This document shows positions 1 through 5,383 of a stretch of 8,727 nt of DNA, one piece after another. The notes under the pieces are model-generated. The model was not told the DNA's origin. It saw only the letters and a list, made by a program, of their open reading frames with translations, and did not search any database. This stretch comes from JBGTLW01 sp041743835. Its GTDB lineage: Bacteria; Planctomycetota; Phycisphaerae; Phycisphaerales; Phycisphaeraceae. Both the position numbers and the translations under genes were made by a program. The DNA lies in NCBI GenBank assembly GCA_041743835.1, contig JBGTLW010000211.1, forward strand, positions 1 through 8,727. The letters run 5' to 3'. The stretch's first letter is position 1. Every line of letters begins with the position of its first letter.

Positions 1-1
1 G

Positions 2-85
2 TGGCTGGACGCCGGCCTGCCGCGGCGTGAGGCGTGGGTTGCCCAGCAGGACCAGCAGGCGCGTCGGCCGCGTATGGCCGGGTGA
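2..85 (+). CDS. C-terminal end of an upstream protein (partial)
   Basis: An open frame enters from the left edge and ends at the TGA at 83-85. It encodes 27 residues beginning WLDAGLPRREAWVAQQ, with a Gln/Arg-rich helical look. Its stop overlaps the ATG of the next small frame (TGATG, 83-87), the kind of coupling seen repeatedly in the genes that follow. That is the main reason to think it is the end of a real gene of the element. No family can be assigned from so short a tail, and a neighbouring frame is also open here, so this call is tentative. Confidence 0.35.
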   Translation, partial: WLDAGLPRREAWVAQQDQQARRPRMAG

Positions 86-177
86 TGAATGTAAAACGCC
101 CACCGGCTGGCGACGCACCGGCCGGGAGCGTGCAACTGGCAACTGGAGACTTCAAGGCATGGAAAGCAACGAACTGA
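85..177 (+). CDS. Possible 30-residue protein, unknown
   Basis: The ATG at 85 overlaps the preceding stop as TGATG, and the frame runs to TGA at 175-177 (MNVKRPPAGDAPAGSV...GDFKAWKATN). There is no clear Shine-Dalgarno, so translation would depend on coupling. The product is Pro/Ala-rich and then mildly amphipathic, with no signal peptide or membrane segment. It overlaps the start of the next small frame (159). It is supported only by its position in a chain of overlapping frames and could be chance. Confidence 0.25.
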   Translation: MNVKRPPAGDAPAGSVQLATGDFKAWKATN

Positions 178-215
178 AATATCTTACCACGACGGATCAC
201 GGGGGGGTGCGATGA
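159..215 (+). CDS. Possible 18-residue leader peptide coupled to the replication gene
   Basis: The ATG at 159 is preceded by GGAG at 145-148, a plausible ribosome binding site 10 nt upstream. The frame encodes MESNELKYLTTTDHGGVR and stops at TGA 213-215, which overlaps the ATG of the 299-residue gene at 212 as ATGA. The latter has only a G-rich stretch upstream (201-207), so ribosomes finishing this short frame may be what starts it. The frame is open further upstream (to a GTG at 27), but that part lacks protein-like composition. A coupling leader is an inference. Confidence 0.3.
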   Translation: MESNELKYLTTTDHGGVR

Positions 216-1111
216 AAAGAGGCACGCCCGACCACCCCAAGACCCTGATGCTCGCCCACGAGTTGTCGATCCCGAAGTATGCGGCCGTCGGTTTGCTTGA
301 ATCGCTGTGGCACTGGACCGCGCAGTATGCCCCCGGCGGCGACGTTGGCCGGTTCGCGGACCACTTCATTGGGGCGGCAGTTGGATGGGAACGTGACGCC
401 AGCGAGCTGGTCACCGCCCTTGTCAAGGCGCGATGGCTGGATGAGCACCCCGAGCACCGCCTGGTCGTGCACCACTGGCGGGATCACGCCGACGACGGGG
501 TACACATGAAACTGGCCCGAGCCGGCGAACGCTTCGCGGACGGCCAGCCCCCAAAGCTCACCAAGCTAGGCAAAGCCGAGCGCGAAACGGCCGAGCGTGC
601 TCTGGTGGCGAGCGATCCCAAGCACAACCCGTGCAGCACAGACCGTGCCGCACAACCTGTGCCGCACGTGACGTACGCACTGCCTAGCCATGCCTTAGCC
701 AAGCCAAGCCTTAGCCAAGCCCCGCCCAGCCCTGAGGCGGCGGGACAAGCCCGCACTGCCGGGGAGGGGGGGGAGGAAGTTCAATCGGGTGGGGTGGGTG
801 GGGAAGACAAGCCAGCCTCAGCGCCCAACGGCAACATGGCCGGCGTGGTCAACAGGGTGATGCGAAGTGTGAGCCCGCGCGATCAGCCGGGCCGCATCGG
901 TCGCGTGCAAGCCGCACTGGACCGGGTCGGCATCGAGTCAAAGGACCTGCGAATCCAGATCGTCAACCGGCGCGATCTGAGCGCGGACCTGGTCGAGGCC
1001 GTTTGCAAACGAGCCACCAGCCGTGGCGACGACCCCGGGGCCTACGCAGCCACGATGCTCAAGACGAAGACCGCAGCCGAGCTACGGGCGTTTGCCGAGG
1101 CCGCCCCATGA
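212..1111 (+). CDS. Phage-type replication-organiser-like winged-helix protein
   Basis: This is a 299-residue protein, probably the replication initiator or helicase-loader-type protein of the mobile element. Residues 1-100 form a compact, probably winged-helix domain (KRGTPDHPKTLMLA...GLLESLWHWTAQYAP...LVTALVKARWLDE...LVVHHWRDHADD). It resembles the N-terminal domain of phage replisome organisers and similar proteins of planctomycete elements. Residues about 115-210 are a low-complexity Pro/Ala/Gly/Ser linker. Residues 215-299 are helical and could be a second DNA- or partner-binding domain. The start at 212 overlaps the previous stop (ATGA), and the stop at 1111 overlaps the next start at 1108 (ATGA), so it sits in a coupled operon. 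The DNA for the linker carries 14-bp repeats and a G-quadruplex motif, listed separately. The role is inferred from domain style and context; a transcription regulator is the main alternative. Confidence 0.7.
   Translation: MKRGTPDHPKTLMLAHELSIPKYAAVGLLESLWHWTAQYAPGGDVGRFADHFIGAAVGWERDASELVTALVKARWLDEHPEHRLVVHHWRDHADDGVHMKLARAGERFADGQPPKLTKLGKAERETAERALVASDPKHNPCSTDRAAQPVPHVTYALPSHALAKPSLSQAPPSPEAAGQARTAGEGGEEVQSGGVGGEDKPASAPNGNMAGVVNRVMRSVSPRDQPGRIGRVQAALDRVGIESKDLRIQIVNRRDLSADLVEAVCKRATSRGDDPGAYAATMLKTKTAAELRAFAEAAP
617..681 (+). repeat. 14-bp iteron-like palindromic repeat array
   Basis: Three 9-bp palindromes, GTGCAGCAC (631-639), GTGCCGCAC (645-653) and GTGCCGCAC (659-667), recur at exactly 14-bp spacing. 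Degenerate units continue in phase on both sides: GCACAACC at 622-629 matches 650-657 at a distance of 28 bp, and GTACGCAC at 673-680 resembles the repeat with one base lost. The array lies in the coding sequence for the linker of the replication-type protein. A 14-bp period is not a multiple of three and the peptide here is not repetitive, which argues for a DNA-level role such as initiator binding. Confidence 0.6.
692..721 (+). repeat. 14-nt direct repeat pair beside the iteron-like array
   Basis: GCCTTAGCCAAGCC occurs at 692-705 and again at 708-721, a period of 16 bp. A shorter related piece, GCCTAGCCATGCC, lies just upstream at 682-694. It follows the 14-bp palindromic repeats by about 11 bp, within the same linker-coding segment. 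It may be a second class of binding site, a strand-opening element, or simple slippage in low-complexity sequence. Confidence 0.5.
787..803 (+). other. G-quadruplex motif with single-nucleotide loops
   Basis: GGGTGGGGTGGGTGGGG fits four G-tracts separated by single T loops, the arrangement known to give the most stable parallel G-quadruplexes. A further G-rich stretch (GGGGAGGGGGGGGAGG, 761-776) lies just upstream. Both are on the coding strand of the replication-type gene, where they encode a Gly/Glu-rich linker. They could affect replication fork opening, transcription or translation; any function is inference. Confidence 0.6.
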
Positions 1112-1539
1112 CCACCACGCCAGCCCGCCCGACCTACCTGCTGCTTCTCACCCCCACCGGCGACGGCCCACCAGCCGAGCACCGGTTACGCTCGCTGCTG
1201 AAGCAGGCCCAGCGCCAGCACGGCCTGCGGGCCGTCTGCGTCGGCCCCATGCCCACCGCCGGCGAGGGCGTCCGCGAGGCGTTCGTCGAGCGACTCTGCG
1301 CGATCGCCAAGAAGGGCACCACGATGAACCTCTACCTGTCCACCCTGATCGGCCGTGACCCATCCGCCAGTAGCCTGGCCACCCTCCCCGGAGGTTATTC
1401 GTTGTTCCGTCGGTTATCACAACCGCTGCGAGTATCGCGCAACCCACGAACCCGCCAAGACTTGCCCCACCGCACCGGCTCAGCGGTCCGCCCTGCGGTC
1501 ATGAAACTTCCCCTTGCGGACCGATCTGGCCGCATGTAA
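1108..1539 (+). CDS. Small element protein of unknown function (143 residues)
   Basis: The ATG at 1108 overlaps the stop of the replication-type gene (ATGA), indicating translational coupling. Residues 1-50 look like a genuine conserved core: a hydrophobic strand YLLLLTP followed by a basic helix, PAEHRLRSLLKQAQRQHGLRAVCV. This resembles short proteins seen next to similar replication genes in planctomycete elements. Residues 51-85 (GEGVREAFVERLCAIAKKGT...) are still protein-like. The last 50 residues are Arg/Pro/Ser-rich with little predicted structure, so the tail may be decayed or run past an ancestral stop. No catalytic motif, signal peptide or membrane segment is visible. The function is unknown; the gene sits 10 bp before the HTH gene. 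Confidence 0.6.
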   Translation: MTTTPARPTYLLLLTPTGDGPPAEHRLRSLLKQAQRQHGLRAVCVGPMPTAGEGVREAFVERLCAIAKKGTTMNLYLSTLIGRDPSASSLATLPGGYSLFRRLSQPLRVSRNPRTRQDLPHRTGSAVRPAVMKLPLADRSGRM

Positions 1540-1549
1540 AGGTGTTGCC

Positions 1550-1765
1550 ATGCCACCCAAACTCACCATCGACGAACGCCTGCGGAGGGCCGTAGCCAAG
1601 GCCAACGAACGCGGCCAGACGCAGAGCACCATCGCTGCGGCGTCGGGCGTGTCGCGTCCGGTACTCATGCGCTTCATGGATGGCACTGGCGGTCTGCGCG
1701 TGGAGCAGGCCCAAGCCGTCGCATCGGCGATCGGCTGGAAATTGTCATTGACACGAGACGGGTAG
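1550..1765 (+). CDS. Small XRE-like helix-turn-helix regulator (71 residues)
   Basis: This is a DNA-binding protein likely to act as repressor or excision/integration regulator of the element. It is almost entirely one helix-turn-helix domain: residues about 8-65 (DERLRRAVAKANERGQTQSTIAAASGVSRPVLMRFM...LRVEQAQAVASAIGWKL), with the recognition-helix region at about ASGVSRPVLMRFM. The ATG at 1550 is chosen because AAGGTG at 1538-1543 is well placed as its ribosome binding site and the residues upstream of it look non-native. It follows the 143-residue gene by 10 bp, so it is probably in the same operon. The integrase promoter -35 box lies inside its last codons, and the inverted repeat just after its stop is the obvious candidate operator. 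Binding there is inferred. Confidence 0.8.
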   Translation: MPPKLTIDERLRRAVAKANERGQTQSTIAAASGVSRPVLMRFMDGTGGLRVEQAQAVASAIGWKLSLTRDG

Positions 1766-1776
1766 CGTGTTACAAT
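1748..1776 (+). promoter_or_regulatory. Sigma70-type promoter for the integrase gene
   Basis: A perfect -35 box TTGACA (1748-1753) is followed, after a 17-bp spacer, by the -10 box TACAAT (1771-1776), five of six matches to consensus. Transcription would begin near 1783, about 40 nt before the integrase ATG. The -35 lies within the 3' end of the HTH gene. This is the best promoter in the window, so integrase can be made independently of the upstream operon. Confidence 0.7.
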
Positions 1777-1784
1777 CTGTAACA
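1768..1784. promoter_or_regulatory. Perfect inverted repeat over the integrase -10 box (candidate operator)
   Basis: TGTTACAATCTGTAACA is a perfect 7-bp inverted repeat with a 3-bp centre. It covers the whole -10 element and the predicted transcription start, so a dimeric protein bound here would block RNA polymerase. The HTH product of the gene ending 3 bp upstream, or the HTH-like domain of the integrase itself, are the natural candidates. The symmetry is seen directly; repression is inference. Confidence 0.6.
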
Positions 1785-1802
1785 ACCGCCGGCCAGCGGT
1801 TG
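1783..1802 (+). promoter_or_regulatory. Hairpin at the 5' end of the integrase mRNA
   Basis: CAACCGCCGGCCAGCGGTTG is a 7-bp perfect inverted repeat with a 6-nt loop. It begins at the predicted transcription start and ends 6 nt before the GAAGGA ribosome binding site at 1809-1814. In RNA it would form a 5'-terminal stem-loop that could stabilise the message. As DNA it abuts the operator-like repeat and could be a second protein site. Confidence 0.45.
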
Positions 1803-1823
1803 ACCCTTGAAGGACGGTGATCC

Positions 1824-3488
1824 ATGAGAGCATTCAAGCGAAAGACCCGCGACGACGCGCGCCTGTGGGCCGACCTGCGGGCCTACGCCGAGCGTGAGGG
1901 CCTGGCGGTCGATGATCTGGCTGGCGTCGAGGGCGTCACGCCTGCGGACGCTGTGGCGATCCTGACGCCTGAGGGCGAGCGCCCGCGTTCTGCCGCCATG
2001 ACAACGCTGGCCGGGGCGTGGGGCGTTCGGATGCACCGCGCTGATGCGGAGCGGTACACGGTGGAGTTTCACGACCAGAAGCACAGCCTGACGCGCCGGC
2101 TCACCGGCTACACCAGCAAAGCGGCGACGATCGACCTGGGCCGGCGGTGCGAGGAACTGAGCGCCTACGCGGCCCAGCGGCAGCAGCCCACCGCGGAGCT
2201 GCGGCGCTGGCTCGAAAGCCTGCCGGGAAAGACGCAAGAGCGGCTGCTGTCGTTCGGCCTGATCGACGCCCAGCGGTTTGCGGGGTCCAAGCCGATCGGC
2301 GATCACGTCGAGGATTATCACGCCGACCTGGTGATGCGGGGGGTAAGCGGCCGCGTGGCGGACATTGCCAAGAAGCGGCTCGCCACGGTGTTCACGACCG
2401 GGCGCATGGTGTTCTGGAGCGATATCACGACCGACCGCCTCAGGACCGCCATTGACCGCATGAAGCGGGGGAAGAAGCCGATCGGCATCCAGACCCGCAA
2501 TCACTACATCACCATCGCCAAGTCGTTCGCCAACTGGATGGTCGAGACGGGCCGGGCCGATCGTTCACCGCTGGCGTCGATGAAGAAACAGACCGTGACC
2601 GACGCGCGTGAGCGACGGGCCGCGAGCGTGAACGAACTGCGGCGGCTGATCCACGCTGCCGAGGCGGGCGAGCCGTGGCGCTGGGGAGCGGGCAAGGGCG
2701 GTACCGAACACACCCACGCCATCACGGGGCCTGAGCGGGCGTTGCTGTACCGCCTGGCCGTTGAGACGGGCCTGAGGCGTGGCGAGCTCGCGGCGCTGAC
2801 CCGCGGGAGCTTCGAGCTTGACACCGCACCGCCGCGCGTGCGGGTCGCCAGCGCCTACACCAAGAACAAGCGTGAGGCGGTCATTCCGCTGCGGTCCGAG
2901 ACGGCCGAGGCGATCGCCGACCACGTGGCCTACATGATGCCTCACGAGTCGATCCTGAGCGTCCCGAGCGACACGGCCCGCATGATCGACGCGGACCTGC
3001 TGGCGGCTGGCATCGACAAGGTGGACGCCCAAGGCCGGCGCCTGGACTTCCACGCCCTGCGGCACACGTTCATCACGAACATCGCCAACAGCGGCGCGCC
3101 CGTGAAGGTGATTCAAGAGCTTGCCCGACACTCCACGCCGACGCTGACCATCGGCCGCTACGCCCACGCCGACGATCAACAGCGCAATACCGCGATCGCA
3201 TCCCTGCCGACGCTGCAAACCCTGTCTGCTGCGGCAGTTGGCTGCGGTACACACGGCGGAGGCCCGAAATCGGGTGGGTTTTCGATTTGTCCGCCCTGCG
3301 GACCGGAATTGTCCGCCCAAGGGCGGCGCTCAGCGACCCGCCGCGACTCGAACGGACCGGACGCCAGCCACGCGCAAGTGACTGAGAATCATACGTTTAG
3401 CCTTGAAAACAAAGGGAAAAACGCGAAGCCACCGACCGGACTTGAACCGGTAACCTGCGGTTTACAAAACCGCTGCTCTGCCAATTGA
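1824..3488 (+). CDS. Tyrosine recombinase / integrase with N-terminal HTH-like domain
   Basis: This 554-residue site-specific recombinase would integrate and excise the element at the adjacent tRNA-Thr gene. Residues about 10-72 look like an extra helix-turn-helix domain (VDDLAGVEGVTPADAVAIL, ending AWGVRM). Residues 78-120 resemble an arm-binding domain, 155-255 the SAM-like core-binding domain, and 265-455 the catalytic domain. All catalytic positions are visible: R318 (ETGLRRGE), K347 (YTKNKRE), H410 and R413 (HALRH), H436 (LARHS) and nucleophile Y446 (IGRYAH). The start at 1824 has GAAGGA 9 nt upstream, which makes the N-terminal extension part of the protein. After residue 460 comes a 95-residue low-complexity tail whose last 20 codons run antisense through the tRNA and end GLEPVTCGLQNRCSAN, typical of integrases beside tRNA att sites. 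The gene has its own promoter and operator-like site. Confidence 0.93.
   Translation: MRAFKRKTRDDARLWADLRAYAEREGLAVDDLAGVEGVTPADAVAILTPEGERPRSAAMTTLAGAWGVRMHRADAERYTVEFHDQKHSLTRRLTGYTSKAATIDLGRRCEELSAYAAQRQQPTAELRRWLESLPGKTQERLLSFGLIDAQRFAGSKPIGDHVEDYHADLVMRGVSGRVADIAKKRLATVFTTGRMVFWSDITTDRLRTAIDRMKRGKKPIGIQTRNHYITIAKSFANWMVETGRADRSPLASMKKQTVTDARERRAASVNELRRLIHAAEAGEPWRWGAGKGGTEHTHAITGPERALLYRLAVETGLRRGELAALTRGSFELDTAPPRVRVASAYTKNKREAVIPLRSETAEAIADHVAYMMPHESILSVPSDTARMIDADLLAAGIDKVDAQGRRLDFHALRHTFITNIANSGAPVKVIQELARHSTPTLTIGRYAHADDQQRNTAIASLPTLQTLSAAAVGCGTHGGGPKSGGFSICPPCGPELSAQGRRSATRRDSNGPDASHAQVTENHTFSLENKGKNAKPPTGLEPVTCGLQNRCSAN
3287..3326. repeat. Paired repeats and hairpins near the att site (possible integrase arm sites)
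   Basis: TTGTCCGCCC occurs at 3287-3296 and again at 3309-3318, 22 bp apart, about two helical turns. Each copy also begins a small inverted repeat: GTCCGC-CCT-GCGGAC (3289-3303) and CCGCCC-AA-GGGCGG (3313-3326). A related 13-mer, GTCCGCCCTGCGG, recurs at 1486-1498, before the HTH gene. Placed 100-140 bp from the tRNA 3' end, these could be integrase arm-binding or accessory sites. They are within the frame of the integrase tail. Confidence 0.35.
3427..3488. other. Probable attachment site (element-chromosome junction) in tRNA-Thr
   Basis: The integrase frame runs antisense through the 3' part of the tRNA-Thr gene. This is the usual result of integration into a tRNA 3' half, where the element supplies the rest of an intact tRNA. 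The shared core probably lies in the T arm and acceptor stem. The matching copy is not found in the first 3.4 kb, so the far junction lies left of the window. Exact core limits cannot be fixed from one side. Confidence 0.6.
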
Positions 3489-3499
3489 GCTACGGTGGC
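3427..3499 (-). tRNA. tRNA-Thr (anticodon TGT)
   Basis: Read on the minus strand from 3499, this folds into a full cloverleaf. The acceptor stem is GCCACCG/CGGTGGC, the D arm GCTC-AATTGGCA-GAGC, the anticodon arm GCGGT-TTTGTAA-ACCGC with anticodon TGT, the variable loop AGGTT, and the T arm ACCGG-TTCAAGT-CCGGT. The discriminator is U and CCA is not encoded. All stems pair perfectly, so the gene is functional despite lying at the integration junction. It decodes ACA and, by wobble, other ACN threonine codons. Confidence 0.96.
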
Positions 3500-3515
3500 G
3501 TGCGGTGTGGGGGGT

Positions 3516-3521
3516 ATCTTA
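3516..3521 (-). promoter_or_regulatory. Weak -10-like box for tRNA-Thr
   Basis: On the minus strand TAAGAT (four of six matches to TATAAT) lies 16 nt upstream of the tRNA 5' end, giving a short leader. No convincing -35 box is seen 16-18 bp further upstream. The tRNA could instead be cotranscribed from the glycosyltransferase gene, which ends 97 bp upstream on the same strand. Confidence 0.25.
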
Positions 3522-3596
3522 GCGTGTGTGGCGGGGTTGGTGGGGCTTGCACGGCCTTGCATTGCCTGGGCTGGGGAGGGGGCTTCACGGTCCGCA

Positions 3597-5294
3597 TCAT
3601 TCGGGCGGGCGGTCGGCCCAAGTGCTGATGACGGGTGGGTGGCCGGGGTCTTGGCCGTCGATGCGGAAGATGGTCACGCGGGGGTTGACGTAGTAGGGCA
3701 TGGGGACAGCCTGACGACTCTCCCACACGACGCGACCCTCCTCAAAAAGTTGGCGGTAGCCCGCGGTGAGCCGGGCGATATGGTCTTCCCGGCCCGGGGC
3801 GGGTCGGCGGTACTCGTTGAGGTAGCGGTCGTAGGTGAGGTTACACGCGATGACGTGGGTGACGCCGTTCTCACGCAAGTAGTCCAGCGTGTATCGGCTG
3901 AAGTTGAGGGTGCTCTGACCGGTGCGATGGCCCACCGCCCGCAGGCCCGGGCTGTCGAGTTGGGCGTAGCCGTCCGCCACGACAAAGGACCGGCCCTCCA
4001 GATTCTCCACGAGCCAGGCGTTCATCCTGTCGCGGCTGTCATCCCCGAACTGGTGGATGCAACTGAGCGCGGCGTAAAAGCCGGGAAGAGTTGCCCCGGC
4101 CAGAATAGCCACCATGACCGCATAGGCGGCGGCACCGTGCCGCCAAGCAGACGCGGTTTCGTCGGCTGATCTGCGCCGCGCTGTGGCGATTCGGCATGTG
4201 ATTGTCAGCGTGACATCACGCACCACCAGCGCGAGGCCGACGCCGCCTAAAAGCTGAGCCGCCACCACTGTGGGCAAGAGGTAGCGGTCGAACTGCACCG
4301 CCGCCTGTGTGAGGACGGCCGCGTACCCCAGCGGAAACAACAGCAGCACCATGTCTATCGCGGTGGCCCTGCGTTTCATCACAAGCCAGAGGAGGAACAG
4401 GCCCATGCCGAGGCGCGCGGGCGCCGTGGTCTCCAGCATGAACACATCGAAATAGTACCGGCCTTGTGAATCGGATATCAGCCCGGTGTGTTCGGTGGTG
4501 ACGTGGGTGATCTCGCGGTCCAGGCCGAGCATCATGGGCTTGAAGGGGTTGACCCCGACCGCGAGCCCATCGAAGTTCGCAGCCGCGAAGGTGAGGACCG
4601 CGACGATCAACACCAGTTGTGTGCCCCGGACGCGCGCCCACATCGAGCCGAAGAAAGGCCCCGCCACGATCAAAGGCAACACCGCGAGCGCGGGCACCGC
4701 GCCGACATACTTGCCCGCCGCCGCCAACCCACACCCGATGCCGGTGACGATCGCCGGGCCGATCGCTCGCCACCCCCGCCTGCGCCAGAGCCAGCATAGG
4801 CCCAGGAACGCCACGGCTAGCCCGAGCACGAGCGCCGGGTCCTCCTTCATGTAGTGGGCGCGCGTGATAAGCCCGTGATTGAGCGCAACCATCAGCCCGC
4901 CCGCGCCCGCCGCCAACCGCCCGTAGTGCATCCCCACGCCCCACGCCAGACACACGCACGCCAGCGCCGCCATCAGCGCCGACGCCCACCGGCCATGCAA
5001 AAGGATGCGGCCGTTGAGCTCCGCGTTGCCGCCCCGCGTGGCGTTCGCCTCTTCAATAGCCTGACGGTCCGGCCCACGCACCGCGTTGATCCCGCGTGTC
5101 ACGGTCAGCAGCAGGTGCGGGTGGTTGAAGTTGAACTCCAGGTTGCGGACCTGCTGGACCTTCGAGTGTTCGTCGGGGTGGTAGCGGATGGTGAAGCCGT
5201 TGTTCGACGTATTGAAATACAACGCCACAGCGAACAAAACCGCCAACAGGCTGGCATCCTTCAGCCGGCAAGCAAGGAGAGGAATCGCTGGCAT
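3597..5294 (-). CDS. GT-C-type integral membrane glycosyltransferase (PMT/ArnT-like)
   Basis: This is a multi-pass membrane protein with about ten to twelve hydrophobic segments and a soluble C-terminal part. It probably transfers a sugar from a polyprenyl-phosphate donor to a lipid, glycan or protein on the outer face of the inner membrane. Numbered from the farther upstream ATG at 5345, TM1 is at about 32-46. It is followed by the acidic loop motif YHPDEH (D58, E59) typical of GT-C enzymes, a second acidic pair in HYMKEDPA (E168, D169), and QFDRYLLP (351-358), like the RY.LP motif of PMT/ArnT relatives. Residues about 426-582 form an exported domain. The ATG at 5294 is preferred because the one at 5345 overlaps a -10-like TACAAT on that strand and neither has a Shine-Dalgarno; 5345 remains possible. 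It is transcribed divergently from the lipoprotein gene. Substrate unknown. Confidence 0.75.
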   Translation of the reverse strand: MPAIPLLACRLKDASLLAVLFAVALYFNTSNNGFTIRYHPDEHSKVQQVRNLEFNFNHPHLLLTVTRGINAVRGPDRQAIEEANATRGGNAELNGRILLHGRWASALMAALACVCLAWGVGMHYGRLAAGAGGLMVALNHGLITRAHYMKEDPALVLGLAVAFLGLCWLWRRRGWRAIGPAIVTGIGCGLAAAGKYVGAVPALAVLPLIVAGPFFGSMWARVRGTQLVLIVAVLTFAAANFDGLAVGVNPFKPMMLGLDREITHVTTEHTGLISDSQGRYYFDVFMLETTAPARLGMGLFLLWLVMKRRATAIDMVLLLFPLGYAAVLTQAAVQFDRYLLPTVVAAQLLGGVGLALVVRDVTLTITCRIATARRRSADETASAWRHGAAAYAVMVAILAGATLPGFYAALSCIHQFGDDSRDRMNAWLVENLEGRSFVVADGYAQLDSPGLRAVGHRTGQSTLNFSRYTLDYLRENGVTHVIACNLTYDRYLNEYRRPAPGREDHIARLTAGYRQLFEEGRVVWESRQAVPMPYYVNPRVTIFRIDGQDPGHPPVISTWADRPPE

Positions 5295-5349
5295 CGTTCT
5301 ACAACGGATGACCCGAACAACAGAAGGAACCCTACAGCGTTGCATTGTA

Positions 5350-5381
5350 CCGGAAGTGATTGGGGTTACCCCGCCGGAAGT
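5350..5381. repeat. Paired CCGGAAGT repeats around a GGGGTTACCCC palindrome
   Basis: In the divergent intergenic region CCGGAAGT occurs at 5350-5357 and 5374-5381, 24 bp apart, with the palindrome GGGGTTACCCC (5362-5372) between them. The arrangement could be a regulator site serving both divergent genes. No regulator is encoded next door, and the repeats are short. Confidence 0.25.
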
Positions 5382-5383
5382 CC

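Noticed and set aside
617..721. CRISPR array
   Set aside because: Repeats are 9-14 bp with no unique spacers of 25-40 bp, and no Cas gene is present.
1770..2504. Long open frame on the - strand opposite the integrase (and another at 2565-3320)
   Set aside because: Both are antisense to a gene with complete catalytic motifs. Their products are His/Arg/Leu-rich, as expected for GC-rich antisense frames, and they have no ribosome binding sites.
3263..3282. Hairpin CCCGAAATCGGG followed by TTTT, as a Rho-independent terminator
   Set aside because: The stem is only four to five pairs, the T run is short and offset, and it lies inside the integrase frame; too weak to call.
3395..3424. Hairpin CGTTT..CCTT..AAGG..AAACG as terminator of tRNA-Thr
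   Set aside because: The stems are short and interrupted and no T run follows on the - strand; it may simply reflect the A/T-rich zone next to the att site.
3495..4169. Open frame of 224 codons on + opposite the glycosyltransferase C-terminus
   Set aside because: It is antisense to a gene with membrane segments and GT-C motifs, and its composition looks like a GC-frame artefact.
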